Notes: generated from the sequence alone by a model not told the origin. A stretch of 6,003 nt of DNA from JACORV01 sp041484135 (GCA_041484135.1 JBGPHD010000177.1:1-6003), one strand, 5' to 3'. Counted from the first letter of the stretch, positions 1 to 5,928 are shown. Translations and numbers: made by a program.

Positions 1-517
1 GGAGGTCCGGGTCTGGTCGCGCAAGGAAGCGACCGCGCGCCGCTTCGCCGAGGAAGCGGGCGCCCACGTGCCCTGCCCCGTAAAGCCGATGGCGTCGGTG
101 CAAGACGCGGTGCGCGGGGCGACCATCGTCGCCACCGTCTGCTCGGCGATCGAACCGGTGCTCGAGGGCGCGTGGCTCGAGCCGGGGATGCATCTCTGCG
201 TCGTCGGCTCGTCGAGCCCCCGGCGGCGCGAGGTGGAAACGGACGCCGTCCTCAGGAGCCGCGTGTTCATCGACTCGCGCGAGGCCGGCGCCGTCGAGGC
301 CGGCGACCTGCTCATCCCCGTGCAGGAGGGCCGGTACAGCATGGACCGGATCGTCGCCGAGCTGGGGGACGTGGCGGGCGGCGCGCCCGGCCGCGGGTCC
401 GACACGGAGATCACCCTCTTCAAGTCGCTGGGACTCGGCGTGGAAGACCTCGCGAGCGCCCGCCTCGCGCTCGAAGGCGCGCGCACGCTCGGCCTGGGCA
501 CCACCATCGCGCTCTGA
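1..517 (+). CDS. Ornithine cyclodeaminase/mu-crystallin family protein, C-terminal part (5' end outside window)
   Basis: The frame is open from base 2 to a TGA at 515-517, giving 171 visible residues; the start lies upstream. Family hallmarks are visible: a Rossmann-fold strand ending in VWSRKEA (residues 4-10), a conserved VLEGAWLEPGMHLCVVGS stretch (53-70), FIDSREAGAVEAGDLLIP (89-106), and the C-terminal ITLFKSLGLGVEDLASA (137-153). Known members (ornithine cyclodeaminase, archaeal alanine dehydrogenase, mu-crystallin/ketimine reductase) are cytosolic NAD(P)-dependent enzymes acting on amino acids or cyclic imines. The dinucleotide-binding Gly-rich loop should lie just upstream and is not visible. 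In true ornithine cyclodeaminases an Asp follows the VGG/VGA turn; here the run is VGSSSPRRRE (68-77), with Ser71 at that place, as in mu-crystallin-like ketimine reductases. I would therefore not call it ornithine cyclodeaminase; the substrate is unknown. The next gene starts 47 bases downstream on the same strand. Confidence 0.9.
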   Translation, partial: EVRVWSRKEATARRFAEEAGAHVPCPVKPMASVQDAVRGATIVATVCSAIEPVLEGAWLEPGMHLCVVGSSSPRRREVETDAVLRSRVFIDSREAGAVEAGDLLIPVQEGRYSMDRIVAELGDVAGGAPGRGSDTEITLFKSLGLGVEDLASARLALEGARTLGLGTTIAL

Positions 518-564
518 GACGCCGCCTTCCCGGGGCCCGCGGGGCTCCGTAGCTTCCTCCCTCG

Positions 565-1266
565 ATGCCCGATCCCGCCAACGCGCTCGCCTTCTACGTC
601 GTCTTCCTCTTCTCGACGACCTTGCACGAAGCCGCGCACGCCTGGGCCGCCAAGCTCGGCGGCGATCTCACCGCGTACCACGGCGGCCAGGTCACGCTCG
701 ACCCAAGGCCGCACATCCGCCGCGAACCGTTCGGCATGGTGATCCTGCCGCTCCTCACGGTCTTCATGTCCGGGTGGCCGTTCGGCTTCGCCAGCGCACC
801 CTACGATCGCCAGTGGGCGGTGAATCACCCCAGGCGCGCGGCATGGATGGCGCTCGCCGGCCCCGGGGCGAATCTCCTGCTCGTCCTGGTGGCCGTGCTG
901 CTGATTCGGCTGGGCGTGTCGGCCGGGGTCTTCTTCGCGCCGCCGTCGGTGGGGTTCGACCACGTCGTGGCGACCCATGCGGCGGGACTCTGGCCCGCCG
1001 TCGCCCTGCTGCTCTCCGTCTTCTTCTCGCTCAATCTGGTGCTCGCGGCGCTCAACATCCTGCCGCTTCCGCCCCTCGACGGCAGTGCGGCGATCATGCT
1101 GTTCATGGATGCGAAGACGGCCCCGAAGTATCAGCAGTTCCTCTGGGGCACGCCGATGCTGCAGTGGATCGGCATGCTGGTCGCATGGCAGGTCTTCGGC
1201 GTCCTCTTCAACCCCGTCTTCCTATTCGCCGTGAACTTCGTCTACCCGGGCCTCCACTACGGCTGA
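565..1266 (+). CDS. Site-2 protease family (M50) intramembrane zinc metalloprotease
   Basis: A 233-residue polytopic membrane protein of the M50/S2P family, which cleaves substrates within or next to the membrane. The zinc-binding HEAAH motif is at residues 21-25 in the first hydrophobic segment. The second family motif, NILPLPPLDG (164-173), supplies the third metal ligand, Asp172. Other family landmarks are GWPFGFASAPY (70-80) and the AGPGANLLL helix (98-106). Hydrophobic segments lie at about 7-20, 56-70, 97-115, 143-167 and 200-226. There is no PDZ domain or CBS pair, so this is the short, minimal form; the physiological substrate cannot be inferred. The start is fixed: an in-frame TAG at 550-552 lies just upstream and no other start codon lies between. 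No Shine-Dalgarno sequence precedes the ATG (551-564 is pyrimidine-rich), suggesting translation independent of it or coupled to the upstream gene. Its 3' end overlaps convergent rmuC by 45 bp. Confidence 0.92.
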   Translation: MPDPANALAFYVVFLFSTTLHEAAHAWAAKLGGDLTAYHGGQVTLDPRPHIRREPFGMVILPLLTVFMSGWPFGFASAPYDRQWAVNHPRRAAWMALAGPGANLLLVLVAVLLIRLGVSAGVFFAPPSVGFDHVVATHAAGLWPAVALLLSVFFSLNLVLAALNILPLPPLDGSAAIMLFMDAKTAPKYQQFLWGTPMLQWIGMLVAWQVFGVLFNPVFLFAVNFVYPGLHYG

Positions 1267-2271
1267 CGGATCCGCCGGACCGCCCTCGGCCGCCGTGAGC
1301 CGCTCGAGGTGGTCCTGGATCCTGCCTAACTGCTTCTCCGCCTCGCCGTACTGCCGGAGCGATCGCTCGAGGTGCAAGCCCGCCAGCGCGAACGCCTCGT
1401 CGAACTTCGCCACCTGCTGCTGGAGCCCGCCGAGCGACGCCAGGATCTCCCGGGCGCTCGCTTCGACCGCGAGGCCCTTGAGGCCGTGGAGGACCGCGGC
1501 GAGGTACGCGTAGAACGTGTTGGGCGAGACGGGGATGACGCGCCGGGAGAGGGCGTAGGCCGCCACGCTCTCCGCGTCGCCATGGTCCTCGCCGCGCACC
1601 ACCGCCTCGTAGTAGACGTTCTCCGCCGGCACGTACATCAGCGCGAAGTCGAAGGTGCCCTCGTCGGGACGGATGTACTTGTCCGCGATCTCGTCGATGC
1701 GCGCCTTCAGGGAGCGGCGGAACTCGCGCCGCGCGCGCTCGGCCTCCGCGCCTTCGGCCGCGAGCATGCGCTGGCACGCCTCGAGCGGGAACTTGGCGTC
1801 GATCGGCACCAGCCGGTCCCCCACCTCGAGCACGGCGTCCACCCGCTCCCCGGACCGGAACCCGTGCTGCATGTGGTACTTCCCCGACGGGAAGACCTGG
1901 CGCAGCAGCTCCTCCAGCCACAGCTCACCTAACGTCCCGCGCAGCCGCGGGACCTTGAGCAGCTCCTCCACCGCGGCCACCCGGGTCCCCACCGCCTCCA
2001 GCCGCCGGGCGGACTCGGCGAGCTGCGCGAGCCGCTCGCGCACGTCCGCCAGACCGCGCGCCTGGGCCGCCCCGCCCTCGGCGAGGGCCACCGGCACCGC
2101 CTGCTGCGCCGCCGCCAGCCGCTCCAGCCTTTCACGCAGCTCGACCATCTGGGGTTGCAACAGCGCGACCTCCGGCGCGCCCCGGGACTGCCGGGCGAGC
2201 ACGAGGACGAGGAGCACCACGATGACGGCGAGCAGGATGACGGCGGCCTGGAGCACGGTCCAATCTGGCAT
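1222..2271 (-). CDS. rmuC: RmuC family DNA recombination protein
   Basis: A 349-residue protein with RmuC architecture. A single N-terminal membrane helix (about residues 6-26) is followed by a predicted coiled-coil region (about 36-107, many heptad-like Leu/Ala/Arg/Glu) and the RmuC core (about 108-325). Core signatures are GELWLEELLRQVFP (115-128), RVDAVLEVGDRLVPIDAKFPLE (143-164), FDFALMYVPAENVYYE (207-222) and VIPVSPNTFYAYL (245-257). The family has a PD-(D/E)xK nuclease-like fold; Asp145, Asp158 and Lys160 are the likely equivalents. In E. coli, RmuC limits recombination at inverted repeats; a membrane-anchored nuclease role is the family inference. I chose the ATG at 2271 because the membrane helix begins at once. 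An in-frame ATG at 2331 would add a Pro/Ser/Thr-rich 20-residue leader with atypical codons. The frame stays open back to 2727, but that part lies antisense to the regulator gene. Neither start has a convincing ribosome binding site. Stop is TAG at 1224-1222. Confidence 0.9.
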   Translation of the reverse strand: MPDWTVLQAAVILLAVIVVLLVLVLARQSRGAPEVALLQPQMVELRERLERLAAAQQAVPVALAEGGAAQARGLADVRERLAQLAESARRLEAVGTRVAAVEELLKVPRLRGTLGELWLEELLRQVFPSGKYHMQHGFRSGERVDAVLEVGDRLVPIDAKFPLEACQRMLAAEGAEAERARREFRRSLKARIDEIADKYIRPDEGTFDFALMYVPAENVYYEAVVRGEDHGDAESVAAYALSRRVIPVSPNTFYAYLAAVLHGLKGLAVEASAREILASLGGLQQQVAKFDEAFALAGLHLERSLRQYGEAEKQLGRIQDHLERLTAAEGGPADPSAVVEARVDEVHGE

Positions 2272-2303
2272 GGTGGGAGGCGGCGGGCCAGGGAGCGGGC
2301 TTG

Positions 2304-2325
2304 TCGTCAATTGAGACGAATCGTC
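2304..2325. repeat. Alternating short inverted repeats upstream of rmuC
   Basis: The pentamer TCGTC (2304-2308), its complement GACGA (2315-2319) and TCGTC again (2321-2325) lie in a row, giving two overlapping inverted repeats: one with a 6-base spacer and one with a single-base spacer. If rmuC starts at 2271 this lies in its leader, where the RNA could form two mutually exclusive small hairpins; as DNA it could be a protein-binding site. The arms are only 5 bp, so chance is a real possibility. Confidence 0.3.
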
Positions 2326-2334
2326 GGCCATGTG

Positions 2335-2363
2335 ACATTTTGAAACACCGTTATTCGGAACAA
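2335..2363 (-). promoter_or_regulatory. Weak candidate promoter for rmuC
   Basis: On the minus strand, TTGTTC (2363-2358) and AAATGT (2340-2335) are spaced by 17 bp. Both hexamers match the sigma-70 consensus only partly. Transcription from it would begin near 2328, downstream of the ATG at 2331, which would agree with the shorter rmuC start at 2271 and a leader of about 55 bases. Its location in the only AT-rich stretch between divergent genes is the best argument for it. Confidence 0.25.
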
Positions 2364-2387
2364 GTCTCCAGTGGTAGCGTATTGTTC

Positions 2388-2416
2388 TTGACCAGCGCCT
2401 ATTGCCGGTGTATGTT
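2388..2416 (+). promoter_or_regulatory. Sigma-70-like promoter of the Lrp/AsnC-EamA operon
   Basis: The -35 box TTGACC (2388-2393, five of six consensus bases) and the -10 box TATGTT (2411-2416, four of six, including TA at the start and the final T) are separated by exactly 17 bp. They lie 24 bp upstream of the regulator's ATG, so transcription would start near 2422-2424 with a leader of about 16-18 bases that contains the ribosome binding site. The surrounding 100 bp is about 48% GC, well below the rest of the window. A 5-bp inverted repeat, GGTGT (2407-2411) and ACACC (2422-2426), flanks the -10 box and start point, where a repressor or autoregulator could bind. Confidence 0.6.
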
Positions 2417-2428
2417 CGGTCACACCTC

Positions 2429-2433
2429 AGGAG
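2429..2433 (+). promoter_or_regulatory. Ribosome binding site of the Lrp/AsnC gene
   Basis: AGGAG lies 6 bases before the ATG at 2440. It is the clearest Shine-Dalgarno sequence in the window and supports this start codon over any internal one. Confidence 0.7.
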
Positions 2434-2439
2434 TGTCGC

Positions 2440-2928
2440 ATGCTCGACGCCACCGATCGCGAGATCCTCGCCATCCTCCAGATGAACGCCCGCACGCCTA
2501 ACGCCGAGATCGCCCGGCAGCTCGGCATGGCCCCCTCGGCCATCTTCGAGCGGATCAAGAAGCTCGAGGCACGCGGCATCGTGCTCGGCTACGAGGCCCG
2601 GCTCTCCCCCAAGGCGCTCGGCAAGAGCATGCTCGCGTTCGTCTTCGTCCGGTCCGAGGAATCGGCCGGCGCGGCGGAGACGGGCCGGCTCCTCGCCGCA
2701 CTCCCCGAGGTCCAGGAGGTGCACCATGTCGCGGGTGAGGACTGCTTCCTGGTGAAGGTGCGCGTGGCGGACCCCGAGGACATGGGCCGGCTGCTGCGCG
2801 AAGACCTGGGGCGGATCCCGTCCATCCGCTCGACCCGCACCACGATCGTGCTCGACTCCCTGAAGGAGTCGGCGGTGTTGCCGTTGCCGGCAGTGGAGAA
2901 GAAGGGCGAGGGTCAGGATGCCGCGTGA
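2440..2928 (+). CDS. Lrp/AsnC family transcriptional regulator
   Basis: A 162-residue feast/famine regulator of typical length. The N-terminal winged helix-turn-helix covers about residues 2-52: LDATDREILAILQMNARTPN, then AEIARQLGMAPSAIFERIKKLEARGIV with the recognition helix around 31-42. A linker leads to the effector-binding and oligomerising RAM domain (about 62-142), including VHHVAGEDCFLVKV (94-107), the family's conserved Gly-Asp turn near the ligand site. The last 20 residues (PLPAVEKKGEGQDAA and just before) are a polar tail without family similarity. These proteins bind DNA as dimers to octamers and respond to amino acids. The gene overlaps the downstream EamA transporter by 11 bp and is transcribed with it, so the likely role is local control of that exporter plus possible autoregulation at the inverted repeat over its promoter. 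The ligand cannot be read from sequence. Confidence 0.95.
   Translation: MLDATDREILAILQMNARTPNAEIARQLGMAPSAIFERIKKLEARGIVLGYEARLSPKALGKSMLAFVFVRSEESAGAAETGRLLAALPEVQEVHHVAGEDCFLVKVRVADPEDMGRLLREDLGRIPSIRSTRTTIVLDSLKESAVLPLPAVEKKGEGQDAA
2908..2911 (+). promoter_or_regulatory. Ribosome binding site of the EamA gene, inside the regulator's coding end
   Basis: GAGG followed by GG lies 6 bases before the ATG at 2918, within the last codons of the regulator gene. It fixes the transporter start upstream of the regulator's stop and implies translational coupling. Confidence 0.55.
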
Positions 2929-3895
2929 GCACCGCCTGCGGCTGATCCTCGCGTTCGCCGCCGTCTACATCATCTGGGGATCGACGTACCTCGGCATCCG
3001 GCTCGCGGTGGCGACGATGCCGCCCTTCCTGATGGCGGCCGCGCGCTTCCTGGTGGCGGGCGCCATCCTCTATGGCTGGGGCCTGCTGCGCGGCGCCCGC
3101 GCCCCCGTCGCCGCCGAGTGGCGGACGGCGGTGGTGATCGGCCTGCTGCTCCTGATGGGTGGGAACGGGCTGGTGGTGTGGGCGGAGCAGCGGGTGACGT
3201 CGAGCCTCGCGGCGCTCATCGTCGCCGCCGAGCCCCTCTGGGTGGTGCTCATCGACTGGGTGCGTCCGGGGGGGAAGCGCCCGACCCTCGGCGTCAGCGT
3301 GGGACTCGTGATCGGGTTCGCCGGGGTCGTCATGCTCATCAACCCCGCCCATGCCGCGCACGGGACCGCCGTCACGGCCGGCGGGGCGCTGGTGCTCACG
3401 CTCGCCTGCATCTTCTGGGCGTCAGGCTCCATCTACTCACGCCACGCGCCCGCGCCGCCTTCGCCGCTGATGGCCACCGGCAGCAACATGCTCGCCGGCT
3501 CGGCGTTCTTCCTCATCGCGGCGCTCGCCACGGGTGAGTTCTCGCGGCTCGATGTCGCCGCGATCACGGCGCGTTCCTGGATCGCGCTCGCCTACCTCAC
3601 GCTGTTCGGCGCCATCATCGGCTTCACCGCCTACCTCTGGCTCCTCAAGAACACCACGCTCGCGCGGGCGTCCACCTACGCGTACGTGAACCCCGTGATC
3701 GCCGTGTTCCTGGGGTGGCTCATCGCCGGCGAGCCGCTGTCGCCGCGCACCCTGGTGGCGGCGGCCATCATCATCGGCGGGGTCGTGACGATCTCGACCT
3801 TCCAGTACGCGAAGGCCGGGGCGCTGAGGCTCTTCACCCGCGGCGGCGCGGCGGCCCTGCCAAGCTCCGTGCCGGGGAGACCCGAGAACGGTTAG
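2918..3895 (+). CDS. EamA family (DMT superfamily) transporter, probable metabolite/amino-acid exporter
   Basis: A 325-residue membrane protein with two tandem EamA repeats (about residues 9-141 and 155-293) and about ten hydrophobic helices, the standard fold of drug/metabolite transporters. Recognisable segments are YIIWGSTYLGIRLAV (17-31), AARFLVAGAILYGWG (41-55), GGNGLVVWAEQRV (81-93), SLAALIVAAEPLWVVLIDW (96-114) and the second-repeat AYVNPVIAVFLGWLIAGEPLS (255-275). The pattern resembles the YedA/RhaT-like branch, whose characterised relatives export amino acids or small metabolites; the substrate here is unknown. The C-terminal 30 residues after the last helix are a short basic, Ala/Gly-rich cytoplasmic tail. 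The ATG overlaps the end of the Lrp/AsnC gene by 11 bp, so the two are translated from one message. Its stop codon TAG (3893-3895) interlocks with the stop of the convergent M1 peptidase gene. Confidence 0.93.
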   Translation: MPREHRLRLILAFAAVYIIWGSTYLGIRLAVATMPPFLMAAARFLVAGAILYGWGLLRGARAPVAAEWRTAVVIGLLLLMGGNGLVVWAEQRVTSSLAALIVAAEPLWVVLIDWVRPGGKRPTLGVSVGLVIGFAGVVMLINPAHAAHGTAVTAGGALVLTLACIFWASGSIYSRHAPAPPSPLMATGSNMLAGSAFFLIAALATGEFSRLDVAAITARSWIALAYLTLFGAIIGFTAYLWLLKNTTLARASTYAYVNPVIAVFLGWLIAGEPLSPRTLVAAAIIIGGVVTISTFQYAKAGALRLFTRGGAAALPSSVPGRPENG

Positions 3896-5895
3896 GGCGC
3901 CGCCCGCGCGCTCCCCCGCGGCCACGCGTTGTTCTCCCGGTTGACGTCCGGGAACATCTGGTTCGGGTCCACCTCCACCCGGATGAGCTGCTTGGGAAGC
4001 TGCCGTACCAGGATGTAGCGGTTGCCGAGATACCAGATCTCGATGGGCAGGCGCATGCGGTCCGAGGACCCGTCCGCGTACGTGAGGCGCAGGTCCACCG
4101 GCATCGGCAGCGTCCCCGGGCTCGAGAGGAAGATCCGCGACGCGAACGTCCCGCCCGCGCTCCCCGACGCGGCGGTGTCGGGGCGGGACTGGAGCGAGTC
4201 CACCGCCAGGTCCACCCGATCGGTCCGGAAGAACCACCCGCGCCAGAACCACGACAGGTCCTCGCCCAGCGCGTCCTCCATGCTGCGGAAGAAGTCGGCG
4301 GGCGTGGGATGCCGGAACGCCCACCGGCGGATGTACTCGTGGAAGGCGAAGTCGAACCGCGTGGAATCGTCGAGGATGGCGTGCCGCAGGAGGTAGAGCC
4401 CGGTGGCGGGCTTGTTGTAGTCCGTCTGTCCGAGCAGGGTCGGCTGGGTGCGATCGGCCGGGAGCATCATCGGCTGGTCGTAGCCGGTGCGCACGAAGGC
4501 GGCCCACTGCTCCGCCCCGCCGCGCGCGCCCGTGGCCAGCGGCTGGTTCCAGTAGGTGATGCCCGAGTAGATGTTGATGAAGCTGTTGAACCCCTCGTCC
4601 ATCCAGGCGTAGAGCCGCTCGTTGCTGCCCACCGTCATCGGGAACCATTCGTGGCCCAGCTCGTGCGTGGTCACGCCGAAGAGCCCGCGCAGATTGGTGC
4701 GGTTCCGGCAGAACACGATCATGGGGTACTCCATCCCCCCCACCGGGCCGTTGATGTTGATCGCGGTGGGCCACGGGTACGGGAACCACTTCTCCGAATA
4801 ATGCTTGATGGAGTGCCGCACCATCTCGGTGGACCGGCGCCAGATCGAATCCGCCGAGGGGGGATAGAACGACTGCATCAGGATGCCGTTCCACCCGCTG
4901 GCGTCCCAGACGAAGTTGGGCGCCGCCGCCCAGGCCACGTCGCGGACGTTATGCGCCCGGAAGCGCCAGGTCAGCGTCGGTGAGACGCCCTCGGGCCGGG
5001 CGGCCGGCGTGCCGACCTCGCGCGAGGCGACGATGGCGACGGTGGTGTCCGAATGCAGCGCGACGTCGAGCCGGCGCACCTGCTCCGGCGTCAGCACCTC
5101 GGCGCGGTTCTCGAGGGTCCCCGTGCCCGCCACGACGAAACCGCGCGGCACGGTGACGCTGTAGTCGAAGTCGCCATACTCGAGGTAGAACTCCCCCTGC
5201 CCCAGATACTGCTCGGTGTTCCAGCCGCGGATGTCGTCGTAGACGCACAGGCGCGGATACCACTGCGCCACCTCGTAGAGCCAGCCCTCGGCGAAACGCT
5301 CGCGGCCCATGCGGTCGGCGCCGTGCTCCGGCACGTCGAACATGAACCGCATCGCGACGTCCACCGCGGTGCGGGGCGGCAGGGGCTGGTCGAGGTCCAC
5401 CCGCATCAGCGTGCCGTTCACCAAGGTCGCGAGCGCAGCCCGCGCCGGCGGCGGCACGGCCGCTCCGGCCCGCGGGCGGCCGGCCGGGCCGCGCACCGCG
5501 GCGACCTCGCTCACCACCATGCCGCCGTCGAACCCGCCCCCGCCGAACCGGGCGTCGTCCGGGAACAGGAACGAGCCGCGGCTCTCCCGCCGGAACATGT
5601 TCTGGTCCAGCTGGAGCCAGAGATACCGCAGCGTGTCCGGGGAGTTGTTGGCATAGTGGATCGTCTCGTCGCCCGACACGCGGTGCGTGGCGGGATCCAG
5701 CGACACCCGGATCGTGTAGTCCACCCGCTGCTGCCAGTAGTCGGGCCCCGGCGCGCCGGTCCCGGTCCGCAGCCGGTTAGGCGCGGGGAGGTCGAGACGC
5801 CGGAAGATCGAAGTGTCCTGGATCGGCGCGCTGCTCCGCGGCACCGGCAGCGGCTGCTGGAGCATCGTGATGGCGAGGACGGCGAGAGGCATCAT
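3892..5895 (-). CDS. M1 family zinc metallopeptidase (aminopeptidase N-like)
   Basis: A 667-residue gluzincin peptidase. The zinc site is complete: HELGH at residues 411-415 (DNA 4665-4651) and Glu434 in WMDEG give the M1 spacing HExxH-x18-E. Tyr493 in DYNKPATGLYLLR is the likely transition-state Tyr. The substrate-anchoring GxMEN motif reads GGMEY (386-390). An N-terminal beta domain (about 55-320) precedes the catalytic domain (about 325-560); a C-terminal beta-rich region (about 585-645) follows, without the large helical domain of classical aminopeptidase N. Residues 115-155 are a Gly/Ala/Pro/Arg-rich low-complexity insertion. The N-terminus (MMPLAVLAITMLQQPLPVP) is hydrophobic but short and lacks basic residues, so export is plausible but unproven. 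The start is ATG at 5895 or the adjacent ATG at 5892. The frame is closed by TGA at 5982-5980 with no ATG, GTG or TTG between, and there is no clear ribosome binding site. The family releases N-terminal amino acids from peptides; this branch is largely uncharacterised. Confidence 0.93.
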   Translation of the reverse strand: MMPLAVLAITMLQQPLPVPRSSAPIQDTSIFRRLDLPAPNRLRTGTGAPGPDYWQQRVDYTIRVSLDPATHRVSGDETIHYANNSPDTLRYLWLQLDQNMFRRESRGSFLFPDDARFGGGGFDGGMVVSEVAAVRGPAGRPRAGAAVPPPARAALATLVNGTLMRVDLDQPLPPRTAVDVAMRFMFDVPEHGADRMGRERFAEGWLYEVAQWYPRLCVYDDIRGWNTEQYLGQGEFYLEYGDFDYSVTVPRGFVVAGTGTLENRAEVLTPEQVRRLDVALHSDTTVAIVASREVGTPAARPEGVSPTLTWRFRAHNVRDVAWAAAPNFVWDASGWNGILMQSFYPPSADSIWRRSTEMVRHSIKHYSEKWFPYPWPTAININGPVGGMEYPMIVFCRNRTNLRGLFGVTTHELGHEWFPMTVGSNERLYAWMDEGFNSFINIYSGITYWNQPLATGARGGAEQWAAFVRTGYDQPMMLPADRTQPTLLGQTDYNKPATGLYLLRHAILDDSTRFDFAFHEYIRRWAFRHPTPADFFRSMEDALGEDLSWFWRGWFFRTDRVDLAVDSLQSRPDTAASGSAGGTFASRIFLSSPGTLPMPVDLRLTYADGSSDRMRLPIEIWYLGNRYILVRQLPKQLIRVEVDPNQMFPDVNRENNAWPRGSARAAP

Positions 5896-5928
5896 GGTCG
5901 GGAGCCCGGGATCGGAGAGGAGCGGTGG

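Larger units (their letters stand above)
1325..5781. repeat. Dispersed hexamer CCTAAC/GTTAGG, five copies
   Basis: CCTAAC occurs on the plus strand at 1325-1330, 1928-1933 and 2497-2502, and its complement GTTAGG at 3891-3896 and 5776-5781. The first two give TTA-GGN (Leu-Gly) in rmuC at Leu315 and Leu114. The third and fifth give CCT-AAC (Pro-Asn) in the Lrp/AsnC and M1 genes. The fourth forms the interlocked stop codons. Written as CCTAAC, four of five copies have C just before and G or C just after. Whether this is a functional word or a compositional quirk cannot be settled from one window. Confidence 0.5.

Noticed and set aside
518..564. Possible terminator hairpin between the cyclodeaminase-family gene and the M50 gene
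   Set aside because: The CCCGGGGCCCGCGGGG run is self-complementary only as a by-product of pure GC sequence, and no T-tract follows.
1372..2314. Plus-strand open frames (1372-1932 and 1655-2314) antisense to rmuC
   Set aside because: Low-complexity Arg/Ser/Ala translations with no family features; rmuC is unambiguous on the other strand.
2272..2727. N-terminal extension of rmuC back to 2727
   Set aside because: The frame is open, but the extra part is antisense to the Lrp/AsnC gene and would cross its promoter. RmuC proteins begin with the membrane helix encoded just after 2271.
2555..3361. 268-codon minus-strand frame antisense to the regulator and transporter
   Set aside because: His/Arg/Pro/Gly-rich shadow of two well supported genes; no motifs.
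3896..3960. Intrinsic terminator after the EamA stop
   Set aside because: Only short GC-rich pairings without a T-tract, and the bases are M1 coding sequence.
3437..4894. 485-codon open frame on the minus strand spanning the EamA/M1 junction
   Set aside because: It lies out of frame within the M1 gene and antisense to the EamA gene. Its translation is rich in Arg, Gly, Pro, Ala and His without family motifs, typical of frames kept open by high GC content.
3715..4983. 422-codon open frame on the plus strand antisense to the M1 gene
   Set aside because: Its composition (Arg/Pro/Val/His-rich) mirrors the opposite strand of a real gene, with no recognisable domain or ribosome binding site.
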